Assembly (NCBI GenBank): GCA_003184365.1
Contig: NKYR01000024.1
Location: 186,001 to 250,000 of the forward strand
Reading direction: 5' to 3'
DNA length: 64,000 nucleotides
Source: Evernia prunastri
Taxonomy: Eukaryota > Ascomycota > Lecanoromycetes > Lecanorales > Parmeliaceae
Part shown: piece by piece, positions 43,020 to 56,617 of the stretch
Position numbering within the stretch: position 1 is the first letter of the stretch
Layout of the letters: the number at the start of each line of letters is the position of its first letter
The notes under the pieces: model-generated
Told to the model about the DNA's origin: nothing
The model's database searches: none
Seen by the model: the letters and a program-made list of their open reading frames with translations, nothing else
Program-made: the position numbers and the translations under genes

Positions 43020-46000
43020 TCAACTCGGATTCTTGGCCTCTTCTGTCAGTTGCTCGGTCTCATCCAATAGCTCCGTAATTTTCACCAAGTTCGAAATTGT
43101 ATCGCGTCCATGACCCACGAGCAGTAGCTTCTCCGCATTTGCTGGTAATCCGAGGTATGTCGGTGGCTCACGCTCAGGCAAGCGGTTCACCCACTCCATG
43201 AAGTCCTTTATTTCGTTACCTTCGGGAACAGTCAAGCTTCCGTCCCCTTCACTGTAAAACTCTGCCTCCTCTCTCGGTGCGCCATTGACCAGCTTGTGAT
43301 CACTTTCAAAGGCCTCAGGTGTCAAGACGTTGTTCACGAGCTCAGACAGTTGCTTGAAGTCCGCTTCATTATCAACTTTTCCGCCATATGTCTCAGTGAT
43401 GAGAATCCGGATGAGATCCCAAGGAATTTTGACAGGGGCCACATTTGTCCTTCCTTTTGCAACGGCATCCATCCAAGTGTCGATGATGTAAGCCGCGCAC
43501 TCGTACTGCAGCTCATTAGTTTGATGTCAAAATCCAGACCGCAGGTGACTCACATCACTGTCATTAAACTCCCAGAAACCATTCCATCCCAGAGTTGGCG
43601 CATAGCGCAGTCGTTCCTGAATCACCGCGTGCAGAAAAGAGAGCAATAGATATAGCCTAGCCTTTTCTCTCGGTTGCTGAACGGCTCGGACAGACAATGT
43701 TGACAGAGAGTCTCTCATGTTCGCTCGCACTCCTGCCGGTTGTTCATACATCAACACCCTGGAAGCTCGCAGCAGGTTGACGGATATCTTAGGACTTGTC
43801 TCCATGGAAAGGAATACGCGGAATTGAGGATGTGGTTTTAGCGAGCCAAGTCTTTTTTCCAGACTCTGCAACCATATTGGCGCAAGGTGTACGTTCTTGA
43901 TGAGCACCCAGGTTCCTGTGGCAGCCGCATTACCGATAGCCTTGTCTGCACTGGCAACGCCCTCGCTGGAGCCCATAGCAATGTACGAACATTGGGCCTT
44001 CGTTTTCTCGACAAGATTCTCGACCTTATAACTTGCATCAAATCCAGGGCTAGAGCTCAGTGCGATGGGGGTCTTTGGTGTGACCTGACCCACGACTTCT
44101 TGCAAGTCGCTAGTGTTCTCGAATACGGATTTGCCAAAGACGGCTATGACAAACTTCTCGGCTGCTGGTACAAAACGATCGAGCCTGAACAACTTGACCA
44201 ACAGCAGAGATCGAAGGTGCCGATCCAACATACTTGTCTCATCGCTCCAGACCCTAGGCACAAAATTCTCGGCTAACTCTTCGGTCCAGAAGCGGTCCCA
44301 ATCCTTGTCGGAAATTGCGGAAATGAATGGCTTCAGAGGCAGAAGGCGAGCAGCTTTCGCTTGCGCATCTGTTCGAAGACTACTATGGGCCGAGACGTCG
44401 TTGCCTTCTACTCCTGCACTCAGGATACTCTCGATGAGACCTTTGTCCATCGGATACGGTGAGGCTTGAGCAAGGAGCATGGCAAATGTGATGCGATCTT
44501 TCTGCAGAAGACTTAACGAGGTTCTCCGGTAAGTGTTGATGAAGAGATCGCGCAAGATGACTTCCCCTCTTGCACTGTGGTCTTTAAGCGTGCTGAGATT
44601 CGCGTTACTGTGTAGGACTGAATCGAAGATGTCTATGAAATAGTGCAATGAGAACTGATAAAAGTGATTCAAGTGGTGTAGCTGCTCAAGAACGGCGAAG
44701 ACAGCGCTGCAGGCACGAGCAGCTGTATTGTATTGTTGGGTGATGGCTTCGACTTCAGTCATTACACCATCTGTCTCTGCCACTTTCTTGGATATCTCGC
44801 CAGCTTCCTTCTTGAGCGTCTCCAGCGTCTCGATGACGACGTCGTCATCTAGAATATTGCCTCGTGACTCATTGAGGGCCTGAAGCAACCGTTTCTCAAG
44901 ACCGCGTAGATGGGTACTGAATTCGCCCTGCATCTTAACCAGGTTCGTACGTCTCTGGTCAACATCTGGTCGCTCAGACTTAAGCACATCGTTCAAAGAC
45001 TGTGTCTGAAGACTACTCTGCGTCACGGTGAAATTTACAAACGTGGTCCGGCTGCAGATATCAGGTGGAAACATAGCAGATGGGTCTCGTGTCGATAAAT
45101 ATAGTTTGAACGCAGGCGAGAAATCGATCTCCTGCTTGCCAAGTTGGATCAGGACTCGGCCGCCTGTCTTTTGGTACTCTTTGTTCAAGACGTGATTCAG
45201 GACCGGGTCTAGATGCTCTGCGTCTTGAATCAAAATTGGATTGCCAAAGCGGAGCGAACTCTCAAGTTGCTTGATAAAGGAGTCATCCAGGAAGCTGGTA
45301 ACGGTAAGTTGTCGCTCTTTGCTTTCGTTCTGCAAGAACTCTGTAGCGCGTCCTGACGGATCGATGATTAGAGGGTAGCGGTTGAAGCGCTTTAGGATGA
45401 TGGCATTCTCGGTGCAGAGGTCATCCACGGGCAAGCCATGCTCTTGCCATTTGAGGCGCTGGTCTGCGTTGGAGAGATACTCGGTTACGGGATTATGCAT
45501 CTTGTACTTGATGCCCGACTGCGCCAGTTGATCTAACCAATCATCGACCATAGCTTTACGTAGCTGTTGATCGTACAGACCACTGTAGGCAAGGAATGCA
45601 GCTGCCACCAGAACATCACCAACGATGGTACTGATCTGCGTCTCGAAAGATTTGCTCCCTGATTCCCATCGAGTCCGTTCCGCAGAAAGACTGTCAAGTA
45701 GCTTGACACTTCTATTGACCTTGTTCTCAACGCGTGACATCTCTGACTTGATGGATTGTGTTTCGCTAATAAGAGCAGCGTACTCTGACTTGTAAGTAGC
45801 AATGCTGTTTTCGAGGTTGACAATGGTGTTTTCGATAGCCTTGGCTTCAGCTCTAGTCTGTAAAGCTTGCTCCTCAAGTTGATCAGCCTCTTCACGCAAA
45901 GGACCTATCCGGTCTAAGATATCAGAGAAGTTGACTTGCGCCTCTACCCACTGGACAAGGGGACCGCAAGCCTTGCTGGCACGGTTCACTCTTTCGTAGG

Positions 46001-49000
46001 TGAAATCTTCCTTAGAGAGAAATTCGTTCTGCATCCTAATGCGATGACTTCGGGTCATTTGACGCTCATTGTCATAATTGACAATACTGGCTATGAAGTC
46101 GTCTCTACGCACTATAGCCTGAATGGTTTTCCAGCTGTCTATTTTGTGACCCAATAAGGTGCATACTGCCTCCAGAGCAAGCTTGACGCCAGCAGGAGGG
46201 TTCCCCATTGATCGGACTTCGGTCAGATGTTGACGCTTGATATTGCCAACCGCTTCTGCGGCATCCAGTACAGCGGGCTCTGCCCTTGCCAGATCAGCAT
46301 TGACAACTTCTTTCCGTTTCGCCACCTCTTCTTCTTGTTTATCAAGGTGGGCCTGGATTTTCAGAGAAGCAGACTTGCGTTGTTCTGCTTCCCGTTGGTC
46401 GGCAACCATTCGCTGCAGCTTTTCATTGGCCTCGGCATCCTTCTTTTCCAGCTGAATCTTTTTCTGGGCCAGACTTGCACGTAAGTCCCTCACTTTAGCA
46501 ACAGTATCTCTAAGCTTCTCCAAGCCCACGTTGAGGTGGCGTTGCTGCTCTTCTAAGTCCTCACGCTTCTCATTGAAGAGCCGCACACACTGGTCGACAA
46601 AGTCGAGGAAGTGTCTAGGTGTGAGAAAGGTCTTCTTGCCTTGCAATCTTAGGAGCCGTTGGTTGAACCGATGCAGAGAGTGGTGGAAGTAGACCATGGA
46701 ATTAACTACGGCATCGCGGTGGGAAGCGGGAAGTGAAAGTTCGCTGTATGCAACAGGAATACTATCAGGCGCGACGAAATCATGACGATCGAGATCGACC
46801 GATTGAGTAAGCTCTGACCCAACTTGGAAGAGAGCTTGGTCTGACCAGTCTCCGAACCAATTCAGGACGCAGCGATTGAACAAGGCCGGACTGGTTGCAG
46901 CCTTTGAGGACAAACCGTCTTCTGGCGGATTCATTGTAAAAACGATGTGCAAGTTCTTGATTATCTGCTGAGTGAACCATTTGTATAGTTCTTCTTGCGA
47001 GTCGAGGAGTAGGCCTTGGCGCTGGGCGCCTTCCTTGCAGGCAGTCATAAGTGCTGCGAATTCGTCTCCTTCAAATAGACCTGGAACTTCAGCATTGGCG
47101 AGTAAGGTATTCATACGCTCCAAGAAGCCCGAGTCAAGGACATTAGACTCGTCCATGATAAAACAGATTTTCTCCCCCTTGCATCCGGAACGGCGAAGAA
47201 CATCCCGAAGATCATCGTCGAAGTCGCTTGCAGAGTACTTGCCATGCACCTTTATTTGAAAGACCTTGAGTCCGTTCATCCAAGCTACAAATCGTGAAAG
47301 TGTTGTTTTGCCACTTCCGCTGACGCCAATGAGAATCAGGTGCCCTTGAGGCTGACGGAAGACCCTATCGATACGAAGCACATGCTCAAGCACATCGTTG
47401 AATAGGATGATTGGCGTATCCACCTCTTCCTCGCAGAAAGTCTTCAGTCTTGCCTTGACGAACTCTCTGAGCTGCTCACGCTCTACCGGGACATAATTCT
47501 TGGAGAGCCAGTTCGAATAGAGAATCGGCCCTCTCAAAGCTGCATCATCGTTGATGTTCGGGAAATGCTCCAACGCAATGCGCCGCACGGTGCCATCAGT
47601 CCATTTGCGTTCATCCTCAGCCACAAGTCTGTCTTGGAACAACCGCAGAGCCTCGTGGGCCCACACCCGGACTAACCCCTCTAACGAGAGACTCTCTAGC
47701 GGTCTGATGGCTTCGTACAATCCACGGACCCATCTTGTCAGCTCTCGAGGCGAGTAGACATAATGTGGCTGAACCTTGGGTGTGAAACGCGCCTGTGACT
47801 CAACGTAAAGCTGTACCATCGCTTTGGTGAGTGGATCAGCGTAGCCACGCAAGTTGGGAATGATCTTCAAGACAGCGCTGTTAAATGTGCCGTAGATCTG
47901 CTGAAGGGAGACCTCCCCCGGATAGTCGACCATGACTAGAGGAGCATGCCTCAAGAATCGTGCGCCCATTGGAGTACGTCCGGCATCAGTTGGAGGATTG
48001 CAAGCTCCAACGAATTGGATGCGTTCGAGCCTGACCCAGGTTTTGTCTGATGTCCTCCAATAACCATTCTGCTCGACCAGCTGTCGAAGAAATGATATGG
48101 CTCTTTGGGTCCCATACTTGTCAGGAGATGGAAGATTGATCTCATCACAGAAAAATACGAGCCATTTACCAATTTGAGTTGGGGACATGACCACACCGTT
48201 CAAAGTTTTCCGGTACTCGCAGTATTGGTCAAAAGTTTTGATCAGCAGATCCGGAGTCGTCGCGCTAGAGAAGTTAAGCCCGACTACCTCCATACTTGGC
48301 AATTTTCGCAAGGCGCTGAAAAGTGTCATAGTCTTTCCGGATCCTGGCGGGCCACATAGGACGAGGGGCTTATGCTCTGCAAGCCAAGAGTAGAGAACAT
48401 CCTCATGGCGTACTGTATCAAGTGTGGGGATAACGACATCGGTGTCGGTGATTGAGTGGGTGTTGATCTCGACGTTAGGCACTTGATTCTGCCAAGGTGT
48501 CCACTCTGCTCGGGGAAGGGAGACGTCATAGTCAATCAACGAAGATGACTCGCTGAGCAGTGGAGTATCAAATGTTGTCAAGCCGGCAATGTGTTCGCCA
48601 AAAGCTCGTCGTTCTCTAATTGGACAGTCTCCAACCAGCGCCCAGACCAACGCAAGAAGCATCTTCTTAGAGGTAAATGATTCGACTTGTTCTGCCTCGA
48701 GAGGAAAATCTTCGTGTTGCGCATTGTACTCCATGATTGTTCTGCAGGATTTGTTAAGCAACGAGAACAGGGTGTTGAGCCCCCTGGTTTCTGTGAACTG
48801 CATGATGTGGCTGTACTTGTTTGCTTCCGTCAAGGCATTTTCAAGAAGATGCTCGGTCCCAAAGAAATGCTGAAGTAGATCTGAGACCTGTTCTTGTAGA
48901 GCTAGAGCTTTTGCCGACGTCTGGCCAGCACTATCCTCATCAATTTCGTCGAATGCGGTGCTTCGCAGACCCCGAAGGTAATTTGATACTAGCATGTTTG

Positions 49001-52000
49001 ATGTAACAGTATCATCACTGAACCAAACCATGCCACAACGACTCACAGTTGCAAGAGTTGCATACTTCAGACTCTCAACTTCGAATAAAATTCGGACATT
49101 TGGCGGCAAGCTCAAGCGTTCTCCATTCGGCAAGGTGAGTAACTTGTTGTCGTCTAGCACACTGTTCAAGTTCTCTACCCACTCAGGATCCACGTCGCCA
49201 TCAAAGACGATCCAGTGCCTTTTAGAGACTTCTCCACGTAGGTTGTCGACTATTTTTCGCAAGATACTGGTAAACAATCCATCGGTCCACTCACGCGTTG
49301 TGCTGTCAAGGTTGCCGTACAAAGCTTCTTTCGACATTACCTTTGGGTCAATAATATGCCAAACACCTTCGATGCCTTCCACGCGTTGAAGGGCCTTTAT
49401 GAGGATCTTCCATATTGCAGATTTGCCAGAACCGGAATCACCTACCATCATGACCCCGTGATGAATGCCCTGGATCTGATACAATTGGAGTATCTTTGTC
49501 ATCCAGGCATCAGTTGTCACCATATTTTTCTCGGCAGCTTCAGTTCTGATTGCATCTTCCAATCCTTGCAGGTCTGCAGATACGTAATGGACGCCTGGAA
49601 ACGCTTCTTGTTCAACTCGCTTCATTGTCTCAACATCTTCACGGATCAACTTGGGCGCAATGGTCTCTCGTATACTTTGAACAATGATCTGGGGCTCCAA
49701 GTCTTCCTCTGCTTGAGATCTTTCCGTCGAAATAGTCAGCCTCGTGCGTTTGAGCCCGCCTGAACTGACGAGTACACTCTTGAGGGCTCGTAGCCCAAAA
49801 TCGTAATGGGCTTGTTTTGTCAGCTGAGCTGCGCAGCTATCGAAGAATGGCACGGTTTGTTTCGAAAGCTGTTTGGCTTGTTTGAAGCCTTGAGAGTAAA
49901 GCATGACCTCGGCAATGAGTTCTTTGTCCGGCTTTGACATCGCCACACTACGGAACAGTTTCTTCAGATTGTCGGGCAAATTCGAGCGTCCTGCGTAGCC
50001 TGGATTCATCGTTATGAATATTCCGGTATTGGCGTTTACTGAGAACTGCCGTCCAGCCAATTCGATTTGCGCATTGCCAGTGTCGATTCCTTTTTTCAAG
50101 CCCAATTGAATGTTTTGCACCTGCTGAGAGACTGCTGAGAGGATGCGTTCCTCCAATCTATTGAACTCGTCGAAACATCCCCAAGCACCAACTTGACATA
50201 TGCCGAGAAAGATACGGCCCATGGCCTGGAAATCGAAAGTGTCGTCACAATTGAATACCAGCGTGAACCTCCCTAGCTGAACACCAAGAGCTTTGACTGA
50301 CTCCGTCTTTCCAGTACCCGCTGGGCCATATGGAGATCCTCCTAAGCGCTGCGCCATAGCCTGTGTGCAGGTGAGGAAACAGCGATCAGTCAATGGTGTG
50401 CGGACAAGTCGTTCAGGCACTCCCAGGTACTCAAAGCCATACGCAAGATCAGCATTGGCCATCTTGATCCGTAAACGATCCGTGACATCGCTTTCGGGCC
50501 TGTATACGTAGCGCATTTGTAGGAGCCACAGATAATGCGTTGCACTCGAGGCTTTCGCGCTTATGAGTCTTGCGATGACATCACGCTGATGTACAAATTC
50601 AGTGATCAAGTGCTCGCATTTCTTTCTCATCAAGAGGTCAAGTTCTCCTAAAACGGTTGATGCGAGAAGGTCAAGGAGCTTGACCGATACATCGTGCAAG
50701 GACTGTAGACCTTGGCCGTTTGAAGCTAGGGCAGCATCAATCGAAGTAGTCCAAACGACTTGCGTAGCAAGTACAACAATCTGAGCTGGGAAGGTGGCAA
50801 GATAGGCGTTGAAGGATGATGCATCGATCGCAGATTTATCCAGCAGCGCTCCGAACGACTGCACAGCTTCCCCAAGAAGCTCGGCTAAGGAGAATTTCAT
50901 ATTGCTTTCTAGCGCTGCAAGCCAGTCATTGATCTTGGGGGTCTTCACCAGTGATATGGGTCTCTTAAGCTGCACTTGCTCGCCTTCTTTGGATGTAAAG
51001 CCTGTGATTGTAGACTCTTGGTCCATTAGTAGACCAGATAGACCTGCAAACATCTTTCTAAAATGCTTTGAGATTCGCATGGTGTCATTGCTGTTACCTA
51101 TGATCTCAAGTAAATCCTCATCACCAACGAAGTAGAATCTAGGGAAGGATATTCGTTCGCGCTCGAGATACTCTCCTAAGGCCTTCTGGATCTTGTTGAG
51201 AAGCTCGGCTAGGCGCTCCAATGACTTCAACACGCCAGAGATGTTGAGAACGTCCATTACGAATGGCGACTTGTAGACCTTCTTTAGCACGGAAAAGAAC
51301 TCCGAGTTGATGTTCTGAAAGCGCGAAGACTCTACAGGAAGTAGATGCTTAATGTCCGCATTGCCGGTGAAAACACCTTCAAGGTAGACCCATTGTCTTT
51401 GCACATCGATCCAGACATCGAATAGGACATGCACTCGGTTGAGCTTGTCTTCCCAGGATGAAGCTTCTTCTTCAAATTCTTTGTAGTATGGTGAATGTCT
51501 CATGGCTTGTAGAGAATTGAGGTTCTCGCTGCACCTGGCAAACAGATCGTCCCAGCCCCGTATCAGACGACACTTGTTCTGGTAGTTGACCAAATCCAGA
51601 GAATAATTTTGCCAGGTATCGCGGACTTGCTTAAGAAATTCCTCAAGTGCCATCTCTCCCTGCGCTTGAGCGACGATGTCCCGGATTACTGCCTCGCGCG
51701 CAGCAAGCTGAAGATCCCAAACATCTCCGAGGCTCATCGACACGGGCGAGTATCTCTTTCCAGGCCTTAACGCTTTGTAGATTTTGACCCAGTGACGTTC
51801 ACGGACTGCTTCCGATTTCATATCGGCAAGAAGGGGATTGACTTTCAAGAGTTGTCGAAGGACCGATTGTATGTGCTCAAAAGCAGCGTATTGTCGCATA
51901 CGGCTTGGCATATCTTTGGTCATCTTGATGAGATTGTCTATTGACTGTCGCAACTTTCTGGGTTGCACACTGGTCCAAAGAATATCACGAAGATCGTTCA

Positions 52001-55000
52001 GACTCTTCCAAATGGTTGATAGAGCAGCCCATACGGACATGAAGTCATGAACCTCTTCTAAGATCGCAGCTAATGCTGTATCGGAACTACCGGGTAAGTT
52101 CAACGCTTCTTTGGCTTTGAACACCATATTTGATTCGGAGCGCAGGTTTGTAAGGCGCGTCTCGAACGAGCCAAGCGTAGCGGACGCCTCATGTGGAGGT
52201 ATGCTTCCAGATATCGGCTTCTCATCATTCCAACTGGCTATCACGTCGCCAACCTTCTCGCTGACAAGTTTGTCTTCAGCCAAGATCTTTGCGCGCAGTG
52301 CATCCGTCTGATCTTCCACGATCTTTATTTTGCGATCCAGAATCTCATTCAGAGCAGTCCATTCATGGTCAACCTGATCAACGAACAGCCAATCATTGGC
52401 GAACTGATAACGCTGGCGGTTAAGAAGTGTCTGGCCTTGGCGGAAGACCTCAATCTCGGGTTCCCAGACCTCCACCTTTCTTCTGCATTGCTGGACAACG
52501 GTGATGAAGGAAACAGCTTGGGCGGTAGACGACGCTTCTAAGGATTGTCCCTCAAGATCTCTTCGGGCTTTCTCGATCTCTGCGTAGGTCTCGCGCATCC
52601 TGTTTCCTAGCCTACCTGCAAACTTAAGGCGTATTTCGTGTTGCCATTGATCGTATCTCCCAGTGACTTTTGTCTGGACTTGCTCGTAGTCAATGATCAC
52701 CGTTCCAAAGCTTTTGCTTGATTCAGAAGTATCAAATGTTTCACGAGTCTTGCGAATCTCCTGGAGAAGCTGTAACCACTTCGCCAAATTGTCTCCTAGA
52801 ATTTCATAGACGTGCTCTGGCTCGAGATCCCACAAAGACTGGAACTGAAGCCATTTATCCGCGTATTCAGTAATATCATGGATTTTATCTTCGATGACTT
52901 GGTATACCGCAGACAAGTCATCAATACACCTGCTCGGAAGATGTGTAAAACGTGACTTCACAGCGCGAGGACCGGTAACGCTAATCTTCATCTCATATCG
53001 TGAGGACATGATGATAGGCAGATTGCATACCACAGCAAGCCATTCATGGAATTGAGACAGCCAGCTGGCACGGGTAGACTCGATGGGTGGGTCTAGGTAG
53101 ACGATTTGGTTTCGCATCAGTACTTCCAGGACCAAATTTCGAAGTGAGGGCGCATTATGACTCTCATCTTGATCTGCTAGGGCTTGTCTACGAGCACCGT
53201 TGTCGTCCGCCTTCTCTACTCTAGACACATTGAAGGCATCAACCCAGGTGTGCATTGCTTTTTGAAGTCGCTCGATGAGAACACCTTCGATGGTGTGGTT
53301 CATCTCACCGACCCAGAAAGCCAAATTTGTGTAGTTTTCCAAATTGAGTTGATCGACCGCTGTTTGAATGGTCTCTAAGCGCGCCCCAAAAGCCGCTGCG
53401 TCATAAGAGCAGGTTCGTAGGTCGTTTGTCGCATTCTGGACGTTATCGTAGATGACTTGTAATGCTGAAGTCTTGCTCTGCAACAAGGAGGCGTTTGAAG
53501 CAAAATCACGTGCAAATTGCACATGCTTGCTCTCGCTTCGGCCAGCATTAGCGGACCGAACAGTTGGTCCACCTGCAATTACCGGGGCGTGTTTCACATG
53601 GAGGTCGTATGAGTGCACGAAAGACTCCCACTTAAGATTCATCCCGGTGAGGATGAGGGTTTGAATTTCTTTCCGGTATCCGCTTAGCAGCATGGAGACT
53701 TTCGGCATCGTGTCGATAATACGGCTCGTCTGGGCCAGAGATCGAACGCTTTCCATGAGACTAACGGCGTATGGATAGACCCTCTTCGCCTCCTTCGAAA
53801 TGCTGCTGACTGCGTGCGGGATTTGGTAGTTTAGCCAAAGCAGGTTCCTTACTTCTTTGAATAACACGATGACTTGCGGATCAAAATTGATGGACAGTTC
53901 GAGTGTGTTTCCCATTGCGCGGTTTCGAATGATGCCAAAAAGTCGGCCACCAATTGAGATGTTTCTTCTTTGGGTATCTTCTAGCCAAGACTCGAATATT
54001 GGTCTGGTGTCAAGCTTCTTTCGGAACATAGTACTTTCTGCTTCTAGCTTCTGTCCTTCCGATTGTAGGGCCCAATCTTGGCCTAGCACATTCTCCACCT
54101 TTTTCATGTAGCCATCAAGTTGCCTTTCAATTTGACGAGCCCATATGATGGCACCCGCTATTGGAGGTAAATCCCGTAGTTGAGCCATGGCATGAGCTTC
54201 AGAATGACCATATTGTTGCTTAAAGCGTTCATGTAGATCAGAAATGTCATGCTTCACACTGTCCATGAGCTGAGATTGATACTCGCCGATCGCTCCACGT
54301 ATTTTTGGTCGAACAAAGAGTGCATTGAACTTCGAAAAGACTCGAAACATCTCTGTTGCCCCCTTAGCAGTCCCTAGACGATCTCTGAGGCGAGCGATGA
54401 TGGAATTTTCTACTCGTGAGGTGCGCTCGTTGTAAGTCGACTCTGCTTGCACCCAGATCTGCGTTCCTTCCTCAGAGACGTCAAGAACATCGACGTCTTT
54501 CAGAGCTGCGTATGCTTGCGCCACTTCTTGCACCGCATCAACATCTCCAATTTCCTCCACGAGAACGACTTGGTCACCATTTGCTTCGTCTGCCGCAGTA
54601 CTGCCCAAGCCTTTGTTGCCCAGAACAGTGACAATAGTCCGTTGTAATTGCTCATGGTTGACACGGAAGGTCTTGATATAGTTCATGCGATCCTGCGTTT
54701 TCGAATGGCGGCCAGCTACTTTGATCGGCATGAATTTCTCGGCTCTCTTTCTCATGAGCTCTCGGGCGACGTTCGTGAAATCTTTGGCGTGCTCATCCCA
54801 TGTACTCCATATATTTTCTGCGATCTCCATTACGGCTTCGAACTCCTTAAACTCAAGGTGCATGAGCGTTCGACCATGGAGAAGGGAGTGAAGCTGAGTA
54901 TCGAGGTCTCCGGATATGGCATGAACGAGCGGCAAAGCACGTGCGATGGGGTATGTGGTGAAACGCAATTTTCTATTAAGATGTCCGAATATGGTGTCCA

Positions 55001-56221
55001 AGGAATCCTGCACTTTCTGCAATGAAGTTGAGGCCAGAAGATCGTCCATGGGGAACTCCCGCATCAACAGGTTGTATTTCTGTACGGTGTCCAAAGCCTC
55101 TTTAAGTCCAGTATCTGCATAAAAGCTGACTTTGACCTGATAGCGCTTTGCGTTTTGTAGGATGTCCAACGTAAGCTGTACCCCATCATTCCTCGTCTGG
55201 GAATCGATGCTCTTCAGCGCGGATTCGAGGGAGAGCCAGTAGTTGATCTCTTGAGTAGCTGATCCACTATCAGGATCTCGAAACATCTTCGTGACTGCCT
55301 GTATCGACTTGATCCAATTATTGACTGTGTTCTGAAGGTCGTTCAAAAACCTGGTATCTGACAGGAGCTGGGAGGGTATCAGGTCTATTGACGGTTTGGC
55401 ATTCCTGGCAGCTGCTGTGTTTAGAGCTTCCTGAACTACATCGGGAAATGACAGAACTAGTTCGGGGATTTCAACATTCTGCTGTAGATGCAACAAACTG
55501 AGCTCCAGTTCTGCCCACTTCTTCTTTGTGCCAGACACGCCCGTTTTCGCGTCTGCATCGGAGCGATCGTTGCTACCCGCCAACGACTTTTGGCCTCGGG
55601 TGTAGGCATTGAAATACGGCGCTAAGGCTAAGTGTACTATTGAATGGAGGATCTCGTATGGTGAGACGGGACTGCCTTGGGTGGTGCTGCTCTCGTCTAA
55701 GGGAGCTACACCGGGCAAGTTGACGACCTGTATCTGTATGGGAAGAGGTATCCGTGGATCTATAGGCTGCGGGCGTTTTATGAGGGCCACGGAGGCGACT
55801 GTACCGGAAGAAACCGAAATCTCCGAAGACAGCGAGTAGACGTAGTGACTTGCATGCTCTGTACGAAAGACTTAGCAATTATTCCATGAGTCAGGTATAT
55901 TTGTTGTATGATGTGTGGCATACCGGACAAGACATGGCCGTTTGCCCTAACATTGGGCTCATCTGGAGTGACAACGTCCTTCTGAACATACAGGGCGACT
56001 TGGGATTCGGAAGCAAAGCGTGTGCACCGCTGCACCGTATCACTCTTCTTGGATTCTGAAAGTATGCTCCCTTTACCTTCTAGATCCTCTTTCGAGGCCC
56101 CTAATGTTATCTCAAGAAGGTCTACAAGGTGTCGCACGATCAGATCCGGATTCATGATTGCTGGTCCAGGAGAGGAAGGGGGATGGCCATTAGCCCCTTG
56201 CCCAGGAGAGACTACCTCCAT
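43020..56221 (-). CDS. nudA: Cytoplasmic dynein heavy chain (NudA/Ro-1 type)
   Basis: Exons 55924-56221, 43554-55858 (one 12,305-bp exon) and 43020-43505 join in phase to 4362 residues. Introns are 65 nt (GTATGC...GTACAG) and 48 nt (GTGAGT...CTGCAG). Residues 1-1400 form the tail; then come the linker and six AAA modules. P-loops are visible in AAA1 ([10 protein letters not shown], about 1943), AAA2 ([11 protein letters not shown], about 2239), AAA3 ([10 protein letters not shown], about 2601) and AAA4 ([10 protein letters not shown], about 2942). The antiparallel coiled-coil stalk and microtubule-binding head lie at about 3200-3485. The protein ends with EEAKNPS soon after the [13 protein letters not shown] block, without the 32-kDa C-terminal barrel of animal dynein; this is normal for fungi. 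It is the minus-end motor for nuclear migration, spindle positioning and endosome transport, working with dynactin and LIS1/NudF. The start MEVVSPGQG precedes the conserved [10 protein letters not shown] block. Confidence 0.97.
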
Positions 56222-56617
56222 GACGGAAGGGCATGGGTTATCTGTTGTTCTTCATGGATGTTTGGCGCCGCAGGACGACTTCGAAATCTGGGTGTGACTG
56301 ACGATCCAATTTTGGATGTTTAAAGTGCTAAGTACGCATTTGAGAGACTGTCAATATTGAGCGCCAAAATTTACGGGGAAGTGACGCGCTCGCTCTTAAG
56401 CCTCGGCTAAAACTGCCGTTAACTGCGTGTTCTCACTCTGCCTACTGAGCTATACAGTAAGAACACATCTACTTTGAGCACCAATAGATTTATCTTTTGG
56501 TCCTTATCGAGTATCGAAGTGCAGGTCAATATTGTATCCTAGGTATCGACCGTCTAGTCATACATTAAGTGTTAGATTTAGCAGCAAAGGAAGCAAGCAA
56601 ATAGGCTGCATAATGCG
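56222..56617. other. Dynein promoter / Svf1 3' region; no gene seen
   Basis: On the minus strand at 56397-56460 there is a TAGCTCAGTAGGCAGAG stretch like a tRNA A-box with D-arm, but no T-arm (GGTTCRA) follows, so no tRNA is called. Confidence 0.5.

Noticed and set aside
43020..43505. Dynein heavy chain seemed truncated because the animal C-terminal barrel is missing
   Set aside because: Fungal dyneins normally end here; the total of 4362 residues agrees with the length I expect for filamentous-fungal dynein heavy chains.
56397..56460. tRNA-like A-box with D-arm on the minus strand (TAGCTCAGTAGGCAGAG)
   Set aside because: No T-arm with GGTTCRA and no acceptor stem pairing could be found within tRNA distance; at most a degenerate tRNA.
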